Source: Roseiarcus fermentans (GTDB lineage: Bacteria; Pseudomonadota; Alphaproteobacteria; Rhizobiales; Beijerinckiaceae). Taken from it: DNA of 40,734 nucleotides. The notes under the pieces are model-generated. The model ran no database searches. It saw nothing but the letters and a program-made list of their open reading frames with translations, and had not been told where the DNA came from. Location: the NCBI RefSeq assembly GCF_003315135.1, contig NZ_QNRK01000007.1, positions 169,765 through 210,498 of the forward strand, read 5' to 3'. Within the stretch, counting starts at the first letter, position 1, and every line of letters starts with the position of its first letter. Positions 23,390 to 31,638 of this stretch are shown here, piece by piece. Made by a program: the position numbers and the translations under genes.

Positions 23390-23959
23390 ATGGCGGCCCC
23401 GCCGGTCGAGGATGCCTCGCTCGATCCCTGGTCGACGATGATGAAGGCCGCCATGGCCGGCGACGAGGGCGTCTATCGGCGCCTTCTCACGGAGCTCGGG
23501 CGGTCGGTTAGAGCCATGGCGCGCGCCGCCTTCGCGAGGGCGAGGCTCGGCGACGCCGATATCGAGGATGCGGTGCAGGAGACGTTGCTGGCGATTCATC
23601 TGAAGCGGCACACCTGGGATCCGGGCCAGAAGCTCGGCCCTTGGGTGAATGCGATCGCGCGCCACAAGATCATCGACGCCATGCGCCGGCGGGGCGCCCG
23701 GCGCATGGAGCCGATCGAGGATTTCGAGGCGTTTCTGGCGGCGCCGGAGGACGAGGACCGGCACGCGCTCGCCGACGCGAAGCGGCTGATGGACGCGCTC
23801 AACCCGCGCCAGCGCGACATCGTGCAGTCGATCTCGCTGGACGGACAGTCGATCGCCGCCACCGCTGCGCGACTCGACATGACGGAGGTCGCCGTGCGCG
23901 TCGCCCTTCACCGCGCGCTGAAATCGCTCGGCGCCGCCTGGCGGAGGTCCGTGTCGTGA
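23390..23959 (+). CDS. ECF-family RNA polymerase sigma factor
   Basis: 189 residues. Region 2 includes DIEDAVQETLLAIHLKRHTW and PWVNAIARHKIIDAMRRRGA, with the DAMRRR DNA-binding part. Region 4 is ALNPRQRDIVQSISLDGQSI, then AATAARLDMTEVAVRVALHR and ALKSL. Together these are the standard ECF layout without region 3. The next gene overlaps by GTGA and encodes an NrsF-type membrane anti-sigma. This places the pair in the SigF/NrsF group, whose known members respond to metal or oxidative stress in the envelope. What signal acts here is not visible. Confidence 0.93.
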   Translation: MAAPPVEDASLDPWSTMMKAAMAGDEGVYRRLLTELGRSVRAMARAAFARARLGDADIEDAVQETLLAIHLKRHTWDPGQKLGPWVNAIARHKIIDAMRRRGARRMEPIEDFEAFLAAPEDEDRHALADAKRLMDALNPRQRDIVQSISLDGQSIAATAARLDMTEVAVRVALHRALKSLGAAWRRSVS

Positions 23960-24594
23960 AGACGTCGGAACTGATCGCCGCCCTCGCCGCCGATCCGATC
24001 CCCGAGCCCGTCCGCATCGGCCGTCGGATCGTCGCGGCGCTCGCGCTCGGCCTCGCCGGCGCGTTCGCCCTCTACGCGCTCGCCGTCGGACCGCGCCCGG
24101 ACCTCTCGGCCGCGCTCGGTACGGTCCGGTTCAACCTGAAGTTCCTCGACGCGCTGGCGCTGGCGCTGCCGTCGCTCATGCTGCTCGCGCGGCTCGCCCG
24201 GCCCGAGGCCCGGCCCGGCGCCCTGGCGCTGTGGCTGTTCGCGCCCTTGGCCCTTCTGGCCGCGGGGGTCGCAGTCGAGTTGATCGTCGTTCCGGCGGGC
24301 GAGTGGCTGCCGCGCCTCGTCGGCCACAACATGCGCTACTGCACCACGATGATCCCGATGATGGCCGCGCCGATCCTCATGGCGTTGATCTGGGCGATGC
24401 GGGCGGGCGCGCCGCAGCATCCGGGATGGACGGGCGCGCTCGCAGGCGCGGCGTCCGCCGGGCTCGCGTCGTTCCTGTATGCGTCGCATTGCCCGGACGA
24501 TTCGCCGCTGTTCGTGGCGACGTGGTATCCGCTGGCTTGGCTCGTCTGCGCCGCCGCCGGCGCATGGGCGGGGCGACGGTTTCTGGCGTGGTGA
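23956..24594 (+). CDS. nrsF: NrsF/DUF1109-type membrane anti-sigma factor
   Basis: 212 residues starting at a GTG that overlaps the sigma gene stop (GTGA). MKTSELIAALAADPIPEPVR is the usual cytoplasmic N-terminus that binds the sigma factor. Six hydrophobic segments follow, beginning with IVAALALGLAGAFALYALAV and ending with PLAWLVCAAAGAWAGRRFLA. Conserved DUF1109 features include GHNMRYCTTMIPMMAAPIL and LYASHCPDDSPLFVATWYP, with cysteines that could sense the signal. It should hold the ECF sigma at the membrane until stress releases it. Confidence 0.93.
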   Translation: MKTSELIAALAADPIPEPVRIGRRIVAALALGLAGAFALYALAVGPRPDLSAALGTVRFNLKFLDALALALPSLMLLARLARPEARPGALALWLFAPLALLAAGVAVELIVVPAGEWLPRLVGHNMRYCTTMIPMMAAPILMALIWAMRAGAPQHPGWTGALAGAASAGLASFLYASHCPDDSPLFVATWYPLAWLVCAAAGAWAGRRFLAW

Positions 24595-24964
24595 GGAGGG
24601 GCGGGCAGCTGTTCCGGTTTCGAGCCTTTTGAAGGGTTGCGCCGGGGTTTCCGCGAGCTGGCGACTCTCGGAAGTCTGCCCAAGGACCGGCTCCGTCGTC
24701 GTGGGTCGCAGGTCGATCCTTCCGGTCCCGCCGGATCGCGGCGCGATCGCCCGCCGCCCTGCAGGATATGCACACATCTCCTTGCCGTGGGGACGACGAG
24801 CGACGGTCGCCGTCCCTTCCCCCAAAAGAGCCTGCGCCCGGGCGCGCGCAAGCGCGGCCCGGGTGGGGGAGAAGGCGCTCGGCGCCTGACCATTTTCCAT
24901 GGGGAAGGAGATGCATGCATGCCGTAGCCCGTCGGCCGCGCTCAACGAGCGCGGCGACAGGCGC
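24595..24964. other. Intergenic region downstream of nrsF and of the binding-protein gene
   Basis: 370 bp between convergent genes. No coding signal. Bases 24807-24890 hold a GC-rich inverted arrangement (CTTCCCCCAAAAGAGCC ... GGCCCGGGTGGGGGAGA). About 24921-24965 is a degraded cousin of the palindromic repeat at 8263-8814 (GGCCGCGCTC-AAC-GAGCGCGGC). Either could act as a transcription barrier between the two convergent genes. Neither has a T-run. Confidence 0.5.
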
Positions 24965-25954
24965 CTATTTGCCCATCATCGCCTTGGCGTTGTCGGGGGT
25001 GATCGCGGTGGTCGCGACCGTCACGACGGTCGGGACCTTTTCGGCGCAGTCGATCAGGATCGCCTTCGCCATGTCGATCGCCTCCGGGCCTCCGGTCGGA
25101 TAGGTGAAGGTCGCCGACCACTCGCCCTCGGCCACGGCGCGGATGCCGCCGGCGGGTCCGGGCAGGCCGTCGGTGCCGAGAATCTTGATGTCGCCGTCCT
25201 TTTTGCCGGCGCCCTTGGCGGCGAGCCGCGCCCCGGCGGCCATCATGTCGTTCGAGGCGTAGACCGCCTTGATGTTGGGATGGGCCTGCAGCATCGCGGC
25301 GAAGGCGGTCTGCGCCTTGTCCGGCAGCCAGTCGGCCGCCTGCTCGGCGACGACCTCGATTTTGGCGTTCGCCTTGACGCCGTCCTTGAAGCCGTTGAGC
25401 CGCTCGACCGCCGGCGTCGAACTCGGCAGGCCCTCGAGCACCGCGACCTCGCCGCCGTCGGGCAGCAGCGTTCCGGCGACGTACTTGCCGGCTTCCTGCG
25501 CGATCTTGAAATTGTCGCCGCCGATGAAGGCGGTGTAGTCCTTGCCGGGCTCGCCGAGCGACCTCCGGTCGAGCTCGATCACCGGAATGCCGGCCTTGAC
25601 CGCACGCGCGACCACCGGCGTCAGCGGCGCGGCCTCGAACGGCGAGATCAGGATCAGGTCGACCTTCTGGGTGATGAAATTGTCCATCTGCGACGTCTGG
25701 GTGTTCACGTTGCCGGCGCCGTCGGCGATCTGAAGGCTGAACTGCGGCACCTTGGCCGCCGCCGCGGTCAGTTCATCGTTGACGTGCTGGCGGTAGGGTT
25801 CGGCGTTGTTGGCCTGCGAGAAGCCGATCACGTATTTGCCGTCCTTGCCGCAGTCCTTGACGAGCGAGGCGGCGTCCGCCGCGCCGGCTGCGAGCGCCAG
25901 CGCGCCTGCGCCGGCGAGAAGCCCGGCGCTTCTCCTGAACAGTGTGCAATCCAT
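24965..25954 (-). CDS. Sugar ABC transporter periplasmic binding protein (RbsB/YtfQ type)
   Basis: 329 residues. It begins with a Sec signal (MDCTLFRRSAGLLAGAGALA, then LAAGAADA). The mature part starts the periplasmic-binding fold at YVIGFSQANNAEPYRQHVND, as in galactofuranose/ribose-type binding proteins, and continues with DLILISPFEAAPLTPVVARA, GIPVIELDR, FIGGDNFKIAQEAGKYVA, AVLEGLPSSTPAVERLNGF and VYASNDMMAAGARLA. It would capture a sugar in the periplasm for the permease and ATPase upstream. Last gene of the import operon, 63 bp after the permease. The neighbouring genes suggest a hexose, sugar acid or related ligand. The exact sugar cannot be read from the sequence. Confidence 0.93.
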   Translation of the reverse strand: MDCTLFRRSAGLLAGAGALALAAGAADAASLVKDCGKDGKYVIGFSQANNAEPYRQHVNDELTAAAAKVPQFSLQIADGAGNVNTQTSQMDNFITQKVDLILISPFEAAPLTPVVARAVKAGIPVIELDRRSLGEPGKDYTAFIGGDNFKIAQEAGKYVAGTLLPDGGEVAVLEGLPSSTPAVERLNGFKDGVKANAKIEVVAEQAADWLPDKAQTAFAAMLQAHPNIKAVYASNDMMAAGARLAAKGAGKKDGDIKILGTDGLPGPAGGIRAVAEGEWSATFTYPTGGPEAIDMAKAILIDCAEKVPTVVTVATTAITPDNAKAMMGK

Positions 25955-26017
25955 GGTTTTCTCCCTCGGGTGATTGTTGTGGTTCCGCTCAACCCGCTGC
26001 GGTTTCGCCGCCTCGTG

Positions 26018-27070
26018 TCATCGACCCAAACCCTCGCGGCGACGGACGAGGGATTGCAGAACGGCGGCGAGCACGATGATCGCGCCGGTGGCGAGCAGCT
26101 GCAGCGCCGCATTGACGTTGTTGAGCTGGAGGATGTTGGCGAGCGCGCCGAGCATCACCGCCCCGGCGACCGTGCCGATCATCGAGCCCGAGCCGCCGAA
26201 CAGGCTGGTGCCGCCGATCACCACCGAGGCGATCGCCGTCAGTTCGTAGCCGGTGCCGTCGTTGGCGCTGCCGAAATTGAACTGGCCGGCGTGCACGACC
26301 CCGGCTATGCCCGAGACGAGGCCGGTGATGGCGTAGACCGACACCTTGACCAGCGACACCGGCACGCCCGACAGCCGCGCCGCGCGCTCGTTGCCGCCGA
26401 CGGCGAAGACGTAGCGGCCGAAGCGAGTGAAGTTGAGCGTGAAGGTGGCGATCGCCGCCACCACCACGAACACCAGCGTCGCCACCGGGACCGTATTGTC
26501 GAACAGCCGGTCGCCGAGGATCGCGAACACGGGCGGGGCGAGGCCGGGCCCCTGGCCGTAGGAGATGTTGATGTACTGGTTGCCCGAGATGACGAGCGCA
26601 AGCCCGCGCGCGACCTGAAGGCCCGCCAGCGTGACGATGAACGGCTCGAGCCGGAACCGGTTCGAAATCAGGCCCTGGGCGCCGCCGAACGCCGTCCCGC
26701 AGGCGAGGACGAACAGGATCGTCGGCGCGAGCCCGTAGCCGCCGCTGGTCATGATCGTGGCGGTCAGCACGCTGCACAGGCTCAGCAAGGCCCCGACCGA
26801 CAGGTCGATGCCGGCCGTGATGATGACGAAGGTCATGCCGACGGCGATGATGCCGGTCTCCGACACGGCGCGGACGATGTTGGCCATGTTGTCGGGCGCG
26901 AGGAACAGGATGTGGCCGTGCCGGCGCGGCGAGAACACGATCCCGCCCAGGGTCACGAGAATCAGGCCGATGACGCTCTGAAAGCGCACCGCGATGGCGA
27001 AGGCGTCGAACCGGCGCGCGGTCGCCGGCGGCGCGGCGGGAGCGGCGCGCATGGGCGCAGCGTCGTTCAT
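26018..27070 (-). CDS. Sugar ABC transporter permease (RbsC type)
   Basis: 350 residues, start at 27070 overlapping the ATPase stop by ATGA. Many membrane segments are visible: VIGLILVTLGGIVF, ETGIIAVGMTFVIITAGIDL, APTILFVLACGTAFGGAQGL, TLVFVVVAAIATFTLNFTRF and others. The family marker ITAGIDLSVGALLSL is present, as is the coupling part GRYVFAVGGNERAARLSGVP, followed by ELTAIASVVIGGTSLFGGSG near the end. It forms the channel for the imported sugar as a dimer. Complete. Confidence 0.95.
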   Translation of the reverse strand: MNDAAPMRAAPAAPPATARRFDAFAIAVRFQSVIGLILVTLGGIVFSPRRHGHILFLAPDNMANIVRAVSETGIIAVGMTFVIITAGIDLSVGALLSLCSVLTATIMTSGGYGLAPTILFVLACGTAFGGAQGLISNRFRLEPFIVTLAGLQVARGLALVISGNQYINISYGQGPGLAPPVFAILGDRLFDNTVPVATLVFVVVAAIATFTLNFTRFGRYVFAVGGNERAARLSGVPVSLVKVSVYAITGLVSGIAGVVHAGQFNFGSANDGTGYELTAIASVVIGGTSLFGGSGSMIGTVAGAVMLGALANILQLNNVNAALQLLATGAIIVLAAVLQSLVRRREGLGR

Positions 27071-28602
27071 GGGCTTGTGTCCTCGCTTTGCTCCGCCGCC
27101 GCCAGCACCGCGTGTTCGTCGGCGCCGCCCGCGAATTCCGCGACCGTGCGGCCCTTGCGCAGCACCACCACCCGGTCGCACAGGCCGAGCAGCTCGGGCA
27201 TCTCGCTCGATGCGATCAGCACGCCGAGCCCGCGCTCGGCGAGCGTCCGGATGCGGGCGTAGATCTCGCCCTTGGCGCCGACGTCGACGCCACGGGTCGG
27301 CTCGTCGAGCAGCAGCAGGCGCGGCTCGCCGAGCACCTCCTTGGCGAGCACGACCTTCTGCTGGTTGCCGCCGGAGAGCGCGCCGACGATCGCCTCGGGC
27401 TGCGGCGGCCGAACGTCGAACGCCTGGATCGCCTGCCGCGCCAGCGTCGACTCTTTCGCGCGTGACATCAGGAAGAAGGGCGAGACGCGCTCGAGGACGG
27501 TGAGGACGAGATTGCGCCCGACGCTGTCGCGCAGCAGGAGGCCGCTGCCGCGCCGGTCGTCGGTGACGAGCCCGACGCCGTCGCCGCGCGCGGCGCGGAT
27601 CGAGGCGAGGCGCGCCGGCCGGCCCTCGATCTGGACCACGCCCGACCAGCGGCCCGGGCCGGCCGCGCCGTAGAGGGCGGTGAGCAGCTCGGTCCGCCCC
27701 GCGCCCATGATGCCGGCGAGGCCGACGATCTCGCCCGCGCGCACCTCGAGCGAGACGTCGTCGGGCGCCTGCCAGCCGGCGCGGCCGCGTCTCGGCGCGA
27801 ACCGCGCCCGCTCGAGTTTCAGCACCGTCTCCCCGGCCTGCGCGCCGCGCTTCGGATAGAGTTCGGCGAGCGGCCGCCCGACCAGGAGCCGCACCAGCTC
27901 CGATTGCGGCGCGCTGGCCGGCGCGACGCCAGCGACCAGCCCGTCGCGCAGCACGGTCACCCGGTCGGCGACCCGCGGCACTTCCTCGAGCCGGTGCGAG
28001 ATGTAGACGATCCCGACGCCCCTGGCCGCGATCTCGCGCATGACGCCGAACAACCGGTCGACCTCGGCGGCGGTGAGCGCGGCGGTGGGCTCGTCCATGA
28101 CCAGGATGCGCGAGGCGTAGGTCAGCGCCTTGGCGACCGCGACCATCTGCCGGCGCCCGACGGATAGCTCGCCGACCGGCTGGTCGACGTCGATGTCGGC
28201 CCCGACCGCCGCGAGGCGCTCGCGCGCCGCCCGTCTCATCGCGCCGCGGTCGAGCACGCCGGCGCGGGTGGGCTCGCGGCCGAGAAACAGGTTGGCCGTC
28301 ACGTCGAGGCCAGGGACGAGGTCGAGCTCCTGGAAGATCGTGGCGACCCCGGCGGCCTGCGCCGCGCGCGGATCGGAAAAGCGCGTCGCCACGCCCTCGA
28401 TCCGCATCTCGCCGCCGTCCGGCTCGATCACGCCCGAGAGGATGTTCATGAGGGTCGACTTGCCGGCGCCGTTTTCGCCGAGCAGCGCGTGGATCTCGCC
28501 GCGGCGGAGGTCGAAGTCGACGCCGCGCAGGGCCTGGACGCCGCCGAAGCGCTTGACGACGCCGCGCATCGAGAGAAGTGGGCGCGGCGGCTCGGCGTTC
28601 AT
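27067..28602 (-). CDS. Sugar ABC transporter ATP-binding protein (RbsA type, two nucleotide domains)
   Basis: 511 residues. The first nucleotide domain has GENGAGKST (42-50), FQELDLVPGLDVTANLFLGR, the signature LSVGRRQMVAVAKAL and Walker B ILVMDEPTAAL. The second domain has a degenerate Walker A (GIMGAGRTE, as usual in this family), signature LSGGNQQKVVLAKEVL and LLLLDEPTRGVDVGAKGEIY. RbsA-type ATPases energise import of pentoses, hexoses and related sugars. First gene of the importer operon, with 423 bp separating it from the upstream aldolase gene on the same strand, so it may have its own promoter. Confidence 0.95.
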   Translation of the reverse strand: MNAEPPRPLLSMRGVVKRFGGVQALRGVDFDLRRGEIHALLGENGAGKSTLMNILSGVIEPDGGEMRIEGVATRFSDPRAAQAAGVATIFQELDLVPGLDVTANLFLGREPTRAGVLDRGAMRRAARERLAAVGADIDVDQPVGELSVGRRQMVAVAKALTYASRILVMDEPTAALTAAEVDRLFGVMREIAARGVGIVYISHRLEEVPRVADRVTVLRDGLVAGVAPASAPQSELVRLLVGRPLAELYPKRGAQAGETVLKLERARFAPRRGRAGWQAPDDVSLEVRAGEIVGLAGIMGAGRTELLTALYGAAGPGRWSGVVQIEGRPARLASIRAARGDGVGLVTDDRRGSGLLLRDSVGRNLVLTVLERVSPFFLMSRAKESTLARQAIQAFDVRPPQPEAIVGALSGGNQQKVVLAKEVLGEPRLLLLDEPTRGVDVGAKGEIYARIRTLAERGLGVLIASSEMPELLGLCDRVVVLRKGRTVAEFAGGADEHAVLAAAEQSEDTSP

Positions 28603-29025
28603 GGCGCGGACCCGGCCGCGGCGCGGCGCGGCGCCGCGGGGCCAGGGCGTCCGACCGAGGGTCCGTCGACACCCGGTCGCGTAAGGGCAGCCGGGCCGCG
28701 TCTCCAAGCTTCGTCGGCTTCTCGCGCCACGTCGCCTCCCCGTCGGCCTGTCCGCCTGCGCTTTTGCGCGGGCGCCCCAGACCTCTAGCATGCCAGCGTA
28801 GCATGAAGCGTCTGGCGCGCAACGGCCTTCCCGCCTCGAGGGCGGGAGGGCCCCGCCCGGGGCGCGCGTGGAGTCCGGGGCGACGAAAGCAACCCGCCCC
28901 GCCGCTGCGTCCCGCGGCTTTCGACAGCTTTCCCGGCGCTCCTCGAGGCGGCCCGCGGGGACGTCGCCAAGCGGGCCCGGGTCGGGAGCGATCCGGAGGG
29001 CGATGCGCCGCGAAAATGCGTGACC
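28603..29025. other. Intergenic region between the aldolase and importer genes
   Basis: 423 bp of very GC-rich DNA with no supportable gene. The open frames on both strands translate to Arg/Pro/Ala-rich noise. It probably contains the promoter and operator of the importer operon, but I can place no box with confidence. No regulator gene sits in or next to it. Confidence 0.45.
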
Positions 29026-29649
29026 TCAGCGGACGTCGGGCGTCGCGCCCCAGGCCGCGACAAAGGACTTCGCGATCGCAGCGACCTCGCCCGTCGTCGT
29101 GCCGGGCCTATAGAGCGCGCCGCCGATACCGAAGCCGTCGGCGCCGGCCAGCCGATAAGGCGCGATCCGTTCCGGTGTGACGCCGCCGACCGGAAACAGC
29201 AGCGCGTTCTTCGGCAACACCGAACGCCACGCCCGTACGACCTCGGGCGGCATGGCCTCGGCGGGAAAGAGTTTCAGGCCGGTCGCCCCAAGGCCCAGCG
29301 CCGCGAAGGCTTCGGTCGGCGTCGCGACGCCGGGCAGGACGCCGAGTCCGAGCTTCAGCGCGCATTCGATCACGCCGGGGTCGGCGTTCGGCGCAACGAT
29401 CAGTCCCGCGCCGGCGTTCGCCGCCGCCTCGACCGCGCCGGGCAGGAGCACCGTCCCGGCGCCGACCAGCGCGGACCCGTCGATCGCGCGGGCGATGATC
29501 TCGATGCTCCTGAACGGATCGGGCGAGTTGAGCGGAACCTCGATCGCGCCGAATCCGACCTCGACGAGCGCGCAGGCGATCGCCGCCGCCTCCTCCGGCT
29601 TCACCCCGCGGAGAATGGCGATCAGGCGCGTCGGGGCAAGGGCGAGCAT
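29026..29649 (-). CDS. dgoA: 2-dehydro-3-deoxy-6-phosphogalactonate aldolase
   Basis: 207 residues, the usual length of a KDPG/KDPGal class I aldolase. It splits the phosphorylated keto-deoxy sugar acid to pyruvate and glyceraldehyde-3-phosphate. RLIAILRGVKPEEA and AIEVPLNSPDPF are typical of the DgoA branch, with E37 and the Schiff-base lysine K126 in GATGLKLFPAE. LVGAGTVL and FPVGGVTPE are the phosphate- and substrate-binding loops. Its ATG overlaps the DgoK stop (TGATG), so the kinase and aldolase are translated together. Confidence 0.93.
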   Translation of the reverse strand: MLALAPTRLIAILRGVKPEEAAAIACALVEVGFGAIEVPLNSPDPFRSIEIIARAIDGSALVGAGTVLLPGAVEAAANAGAGLIVAPNADPGVIECALKLGLGVLPGVATPTEAFAALGLGATGLKLFPAEAMPPEVVRAWRSVLPKNALLFPVGGVTPERIAPYRLAGADGFGIGGALYRPGTTTGEVAAIAKSFVAAWGATPDVR

Positions 29650-30575
29650 CACAGGAGTCCGGCCTGGCGGGCGACGACGAGGAGGCCGCGGGCCGCGGCG
29701 CCGGGCGGCGCGGCCGAGGCGCGTTCGCCGAGGACGGCGAACGCGGCGAGATAACGCTGCGCGAGCGCGCTCGCTCCCGCGACCTGCGGGTTTTCGCGCG
29801 GGAAGCGCCGACGCGCCTCGACGATCTCGGCGCCGATCAGCAGGCCGGACAGGTAGTCCCCGGCGTCCGCTTCCGCGAGCTTTCCCGTCAGCGGAAGGCT
29901 GCGCGCGCCGAACAGGGCGCCGATGAGGCCGCTGCCGTCCGCGCCTTGGGCGGCCGAGGCCCCGCGAAGCACGCCGCGCGCGAAGGCCTCGCCCGGCGCG
30001 CCCATCGGCGCCGTTCGCGCGAAGGCGCCGATCAGCGTGTGGTCGCGCAGCGCGGCGAACAGTTCGCCGGTGACGAAGGTCTGGAAGCGCGCGATTTCCT
30101 CCTCGTCGACCGCGACCCATTTGCAATGCGAGCCGGGCAGGACGACGAGGCGCGCGCCCTGCGTGGCGATCCCGAGGATTTCGACCTCCTCGCCGCGCAT
30201 CACGTCGGGTTGCCCGTCCTCGCTCTCACAAGAGAGGCCCGGGACGATCAGGACGCGGCGACCGGCGGCTTCGACCGCGAGGAGGTCTGCGGCGATCGCG
30301 CGGGCGTCGGCGGGGCAGGGGACATAGGGCGCTTCGCGCCAGCCGTTGCGGCTGCCGACCATGCCCGAGGCGAGGACGGGCAGCGCGGGCCATTGGTCGA
30401 GCCAACCGCCGACGAGCCGGCGAAAGGTCGCGGCGAAGGCGCCGGGCGCGACCGTCGCGACGCCGTCGGCGCTCGCGATCGCGTCGAGGATCGTCCCGCC
30501 GCCCGTCATGAGATAGGCGCGGACATTGGACGAGCCCCAGTCCACGCCGATCAGCGCGGCAGGCGCCTCCGTCAT
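29649..30575 (-). CDS. dgoK: 2-dehydro-3-deoxygalactonokinase
   Basis: 308 residues, DgoK family. It phosphorylates 2-keto-3-deoxygalactonate with ATP, the step before the adjacent aldolase. Markers are IGVDWGSSNVRAYLM at the N-terminus (ATP-binding loop of the actin-like fold), LASGMVGSRNGWREAPYVPC, PGLSCESEDGQPDVMRGEEVE, LPGSHCKWVAVD and FQTFVTGELFAAL. Overlaps at both ends (ATGA with the dehydrogenase upstream, TGATG with the aldolase downstream) make a tight three-gene operon. Confidence 0.94.
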   Translation of the reverse strand: MTEAPAALIGVDWGSSNVRAYLMTGGGTILDAIASADGVATVAPGAFAATFRRLVGGWLDQWPALPVLASGMVGSRNGWREAPYVPCPADARAIAADLLAVEAAGRRVLIVPGLSCESEDGQPDVMRGEEVEILGIATQGARLVVLPGSHCKWVAVDEEEIARFQTFVTGELFAALRDHTLIGAFARTAPMGAPGEAFARGVLRGASAAQGADGSGLIGALFGARSLPLTGKLAEADAGDYLSGLLIGAEIVEARRRFPRENPQVAGASALAQRYLAAFAVLGERASAAPPGAAARGLLVVARQAGLL

Positions 30576-31519
30576 TCGCCGATCTCCTCGCCGGCCTTTT
30601 TCTTGTGCGCCGCGAGCGCCATCAGCCGGCGGTCGCGCCAGGCCGCGCGCTCGGCGAGCCGTTCGGCCGGCAGGCGCGTCCGACGCTCGGCCTCGACCGC
30701 GTCCATCGCCGGGCCGCTCCAGTCGACGCGCCTCTGGGTCGAGGGAAAGATCCGTTCATAGATGCGCTGGTAGCGCTCGGCGTAGTCGCGCACGCCGCCA
30801 GGCGCGTTGAGGTCGATGGTCTCGAACGGGCCCATGAACGACCAGCGCAGCGCCAGCCCTTCGCGGATCGCGACGTCGACGTCCTCGGCGCTGGCGAAGC
30901 CGTCGCCGACGAGGCGGAAGGCCTCCTCGAGCAGCGCCCCCTGCAGGCGGTTGACGACGAAACCGTCGATCTCCCGCGTCATCACGATCGGCGCATGGCC
31001 GGCGGCCTCGAGCAGGTCCGCCGTGCGCCGGACGGCGTCGGGGTCGGTCCACGGCGCCGGCACGATCTCGACCGAGGGAACCAGATAGGGCGGATTGATC
31101 GGGTGGGCGACGAGGCACCGCCCGCAACCCTTCAGGCCGCGGCTGAACGCCGACGGCAGGATCGCCGAGGTCGAACTCGCGAGCACCGCCTCGGGATCGG
31201 CGAGCCGGTCGAGCTCGGCGAACACCCGCCGCTTGGCCTCGACGTCTTCGGGCGTGTTCTCCTGGACGTGGCTCGCGCCGTCGAGCGCCTCCTCGAGCGA
31301 GCCCGCCCGGCGCATCCGCGAGCGCACCGAAAGCGGCGGCTCGCCGCGCAGGAGGTCGTGGGCGTCGAGGTCGGGAAGGACGCGATTGACGAAGCCGAGC
31401 GCGTCGTCGATGGATTCGGGCCGCTCGTCCCAGATCGCGACTTCGTGCCCGGCGCGCGCGAAGCTGACCGCCCAGGCGCGGCCGACCAGTCCCAGACCGA
31501 CGAGAGCGATCTTGCTCAA
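30572..31519 (-). CDS. 3-hydroxyacyl-CoA dehydrogenase-family oxidoreductase (L-gulonate dehydrogenase-like)
   Basis: 315 residues. An N-terminal NAD loop is followed by an acidic strand end (KIALVGLGLVGRAWAVSFAR, then AIWDERPES). The catalytic region has NTPEDVEAKR, ASSTSAILPSAF and AHPINPPYLVPSVEIVPAPW with the active-site His, then GFVVNRLQGALLEEAFRLV. Length and motifs match the lambda-crystallin / L-gulonate 3-dehydrogenase branch rather than beta-oxidation enzymes. As first gene of the operon with dgoK and dgoA it probably oxidises a sugar acid, although the classical route would use a dehydratase here, which is missing. An adenylate cyclase-like gene is divergent from it, 119 bp away. 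Confidence 0.88.
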   Translation of the reverse strand: MSKIALVGLGLVGRAWAVSFARAGHEVAIWDERPESIDDALGFVNRVLPDLDAHDLLRGEPPLSVRSRMRRAGSLEEALDGASHVQENTPEDVEAKRRVFAELDRLADPEAVLASSTSAILPSAFSRGLKGCGRCLVAHPINPPYLVPSVEIVPAPWTDPDAVRRTADLLEAAGHAPIVMTREIDGFVVNRLQGALLEEAFRLVGDGFASAEDVDVAIREGLALRWSFMGPFETIDLNAPGGVRDYAERYQRIYERIFPSTQRRVDWSGPAMDAVEAERRTRLPAERLAERAAWRDRRLMALAAHKKKAGEEIGE

Positions 31520-31638
31520 AGCGCGCGTCCTCCCATGGCCCCCGCCGCCGTCAGACCTAGCAGGAGCGCGGCTTTGCCGCCAAGGCCCGAAAGGTCCGAA
31601 AGACCCGATATTTGGCCGGAAGCCGGCGAGGCCCTATC

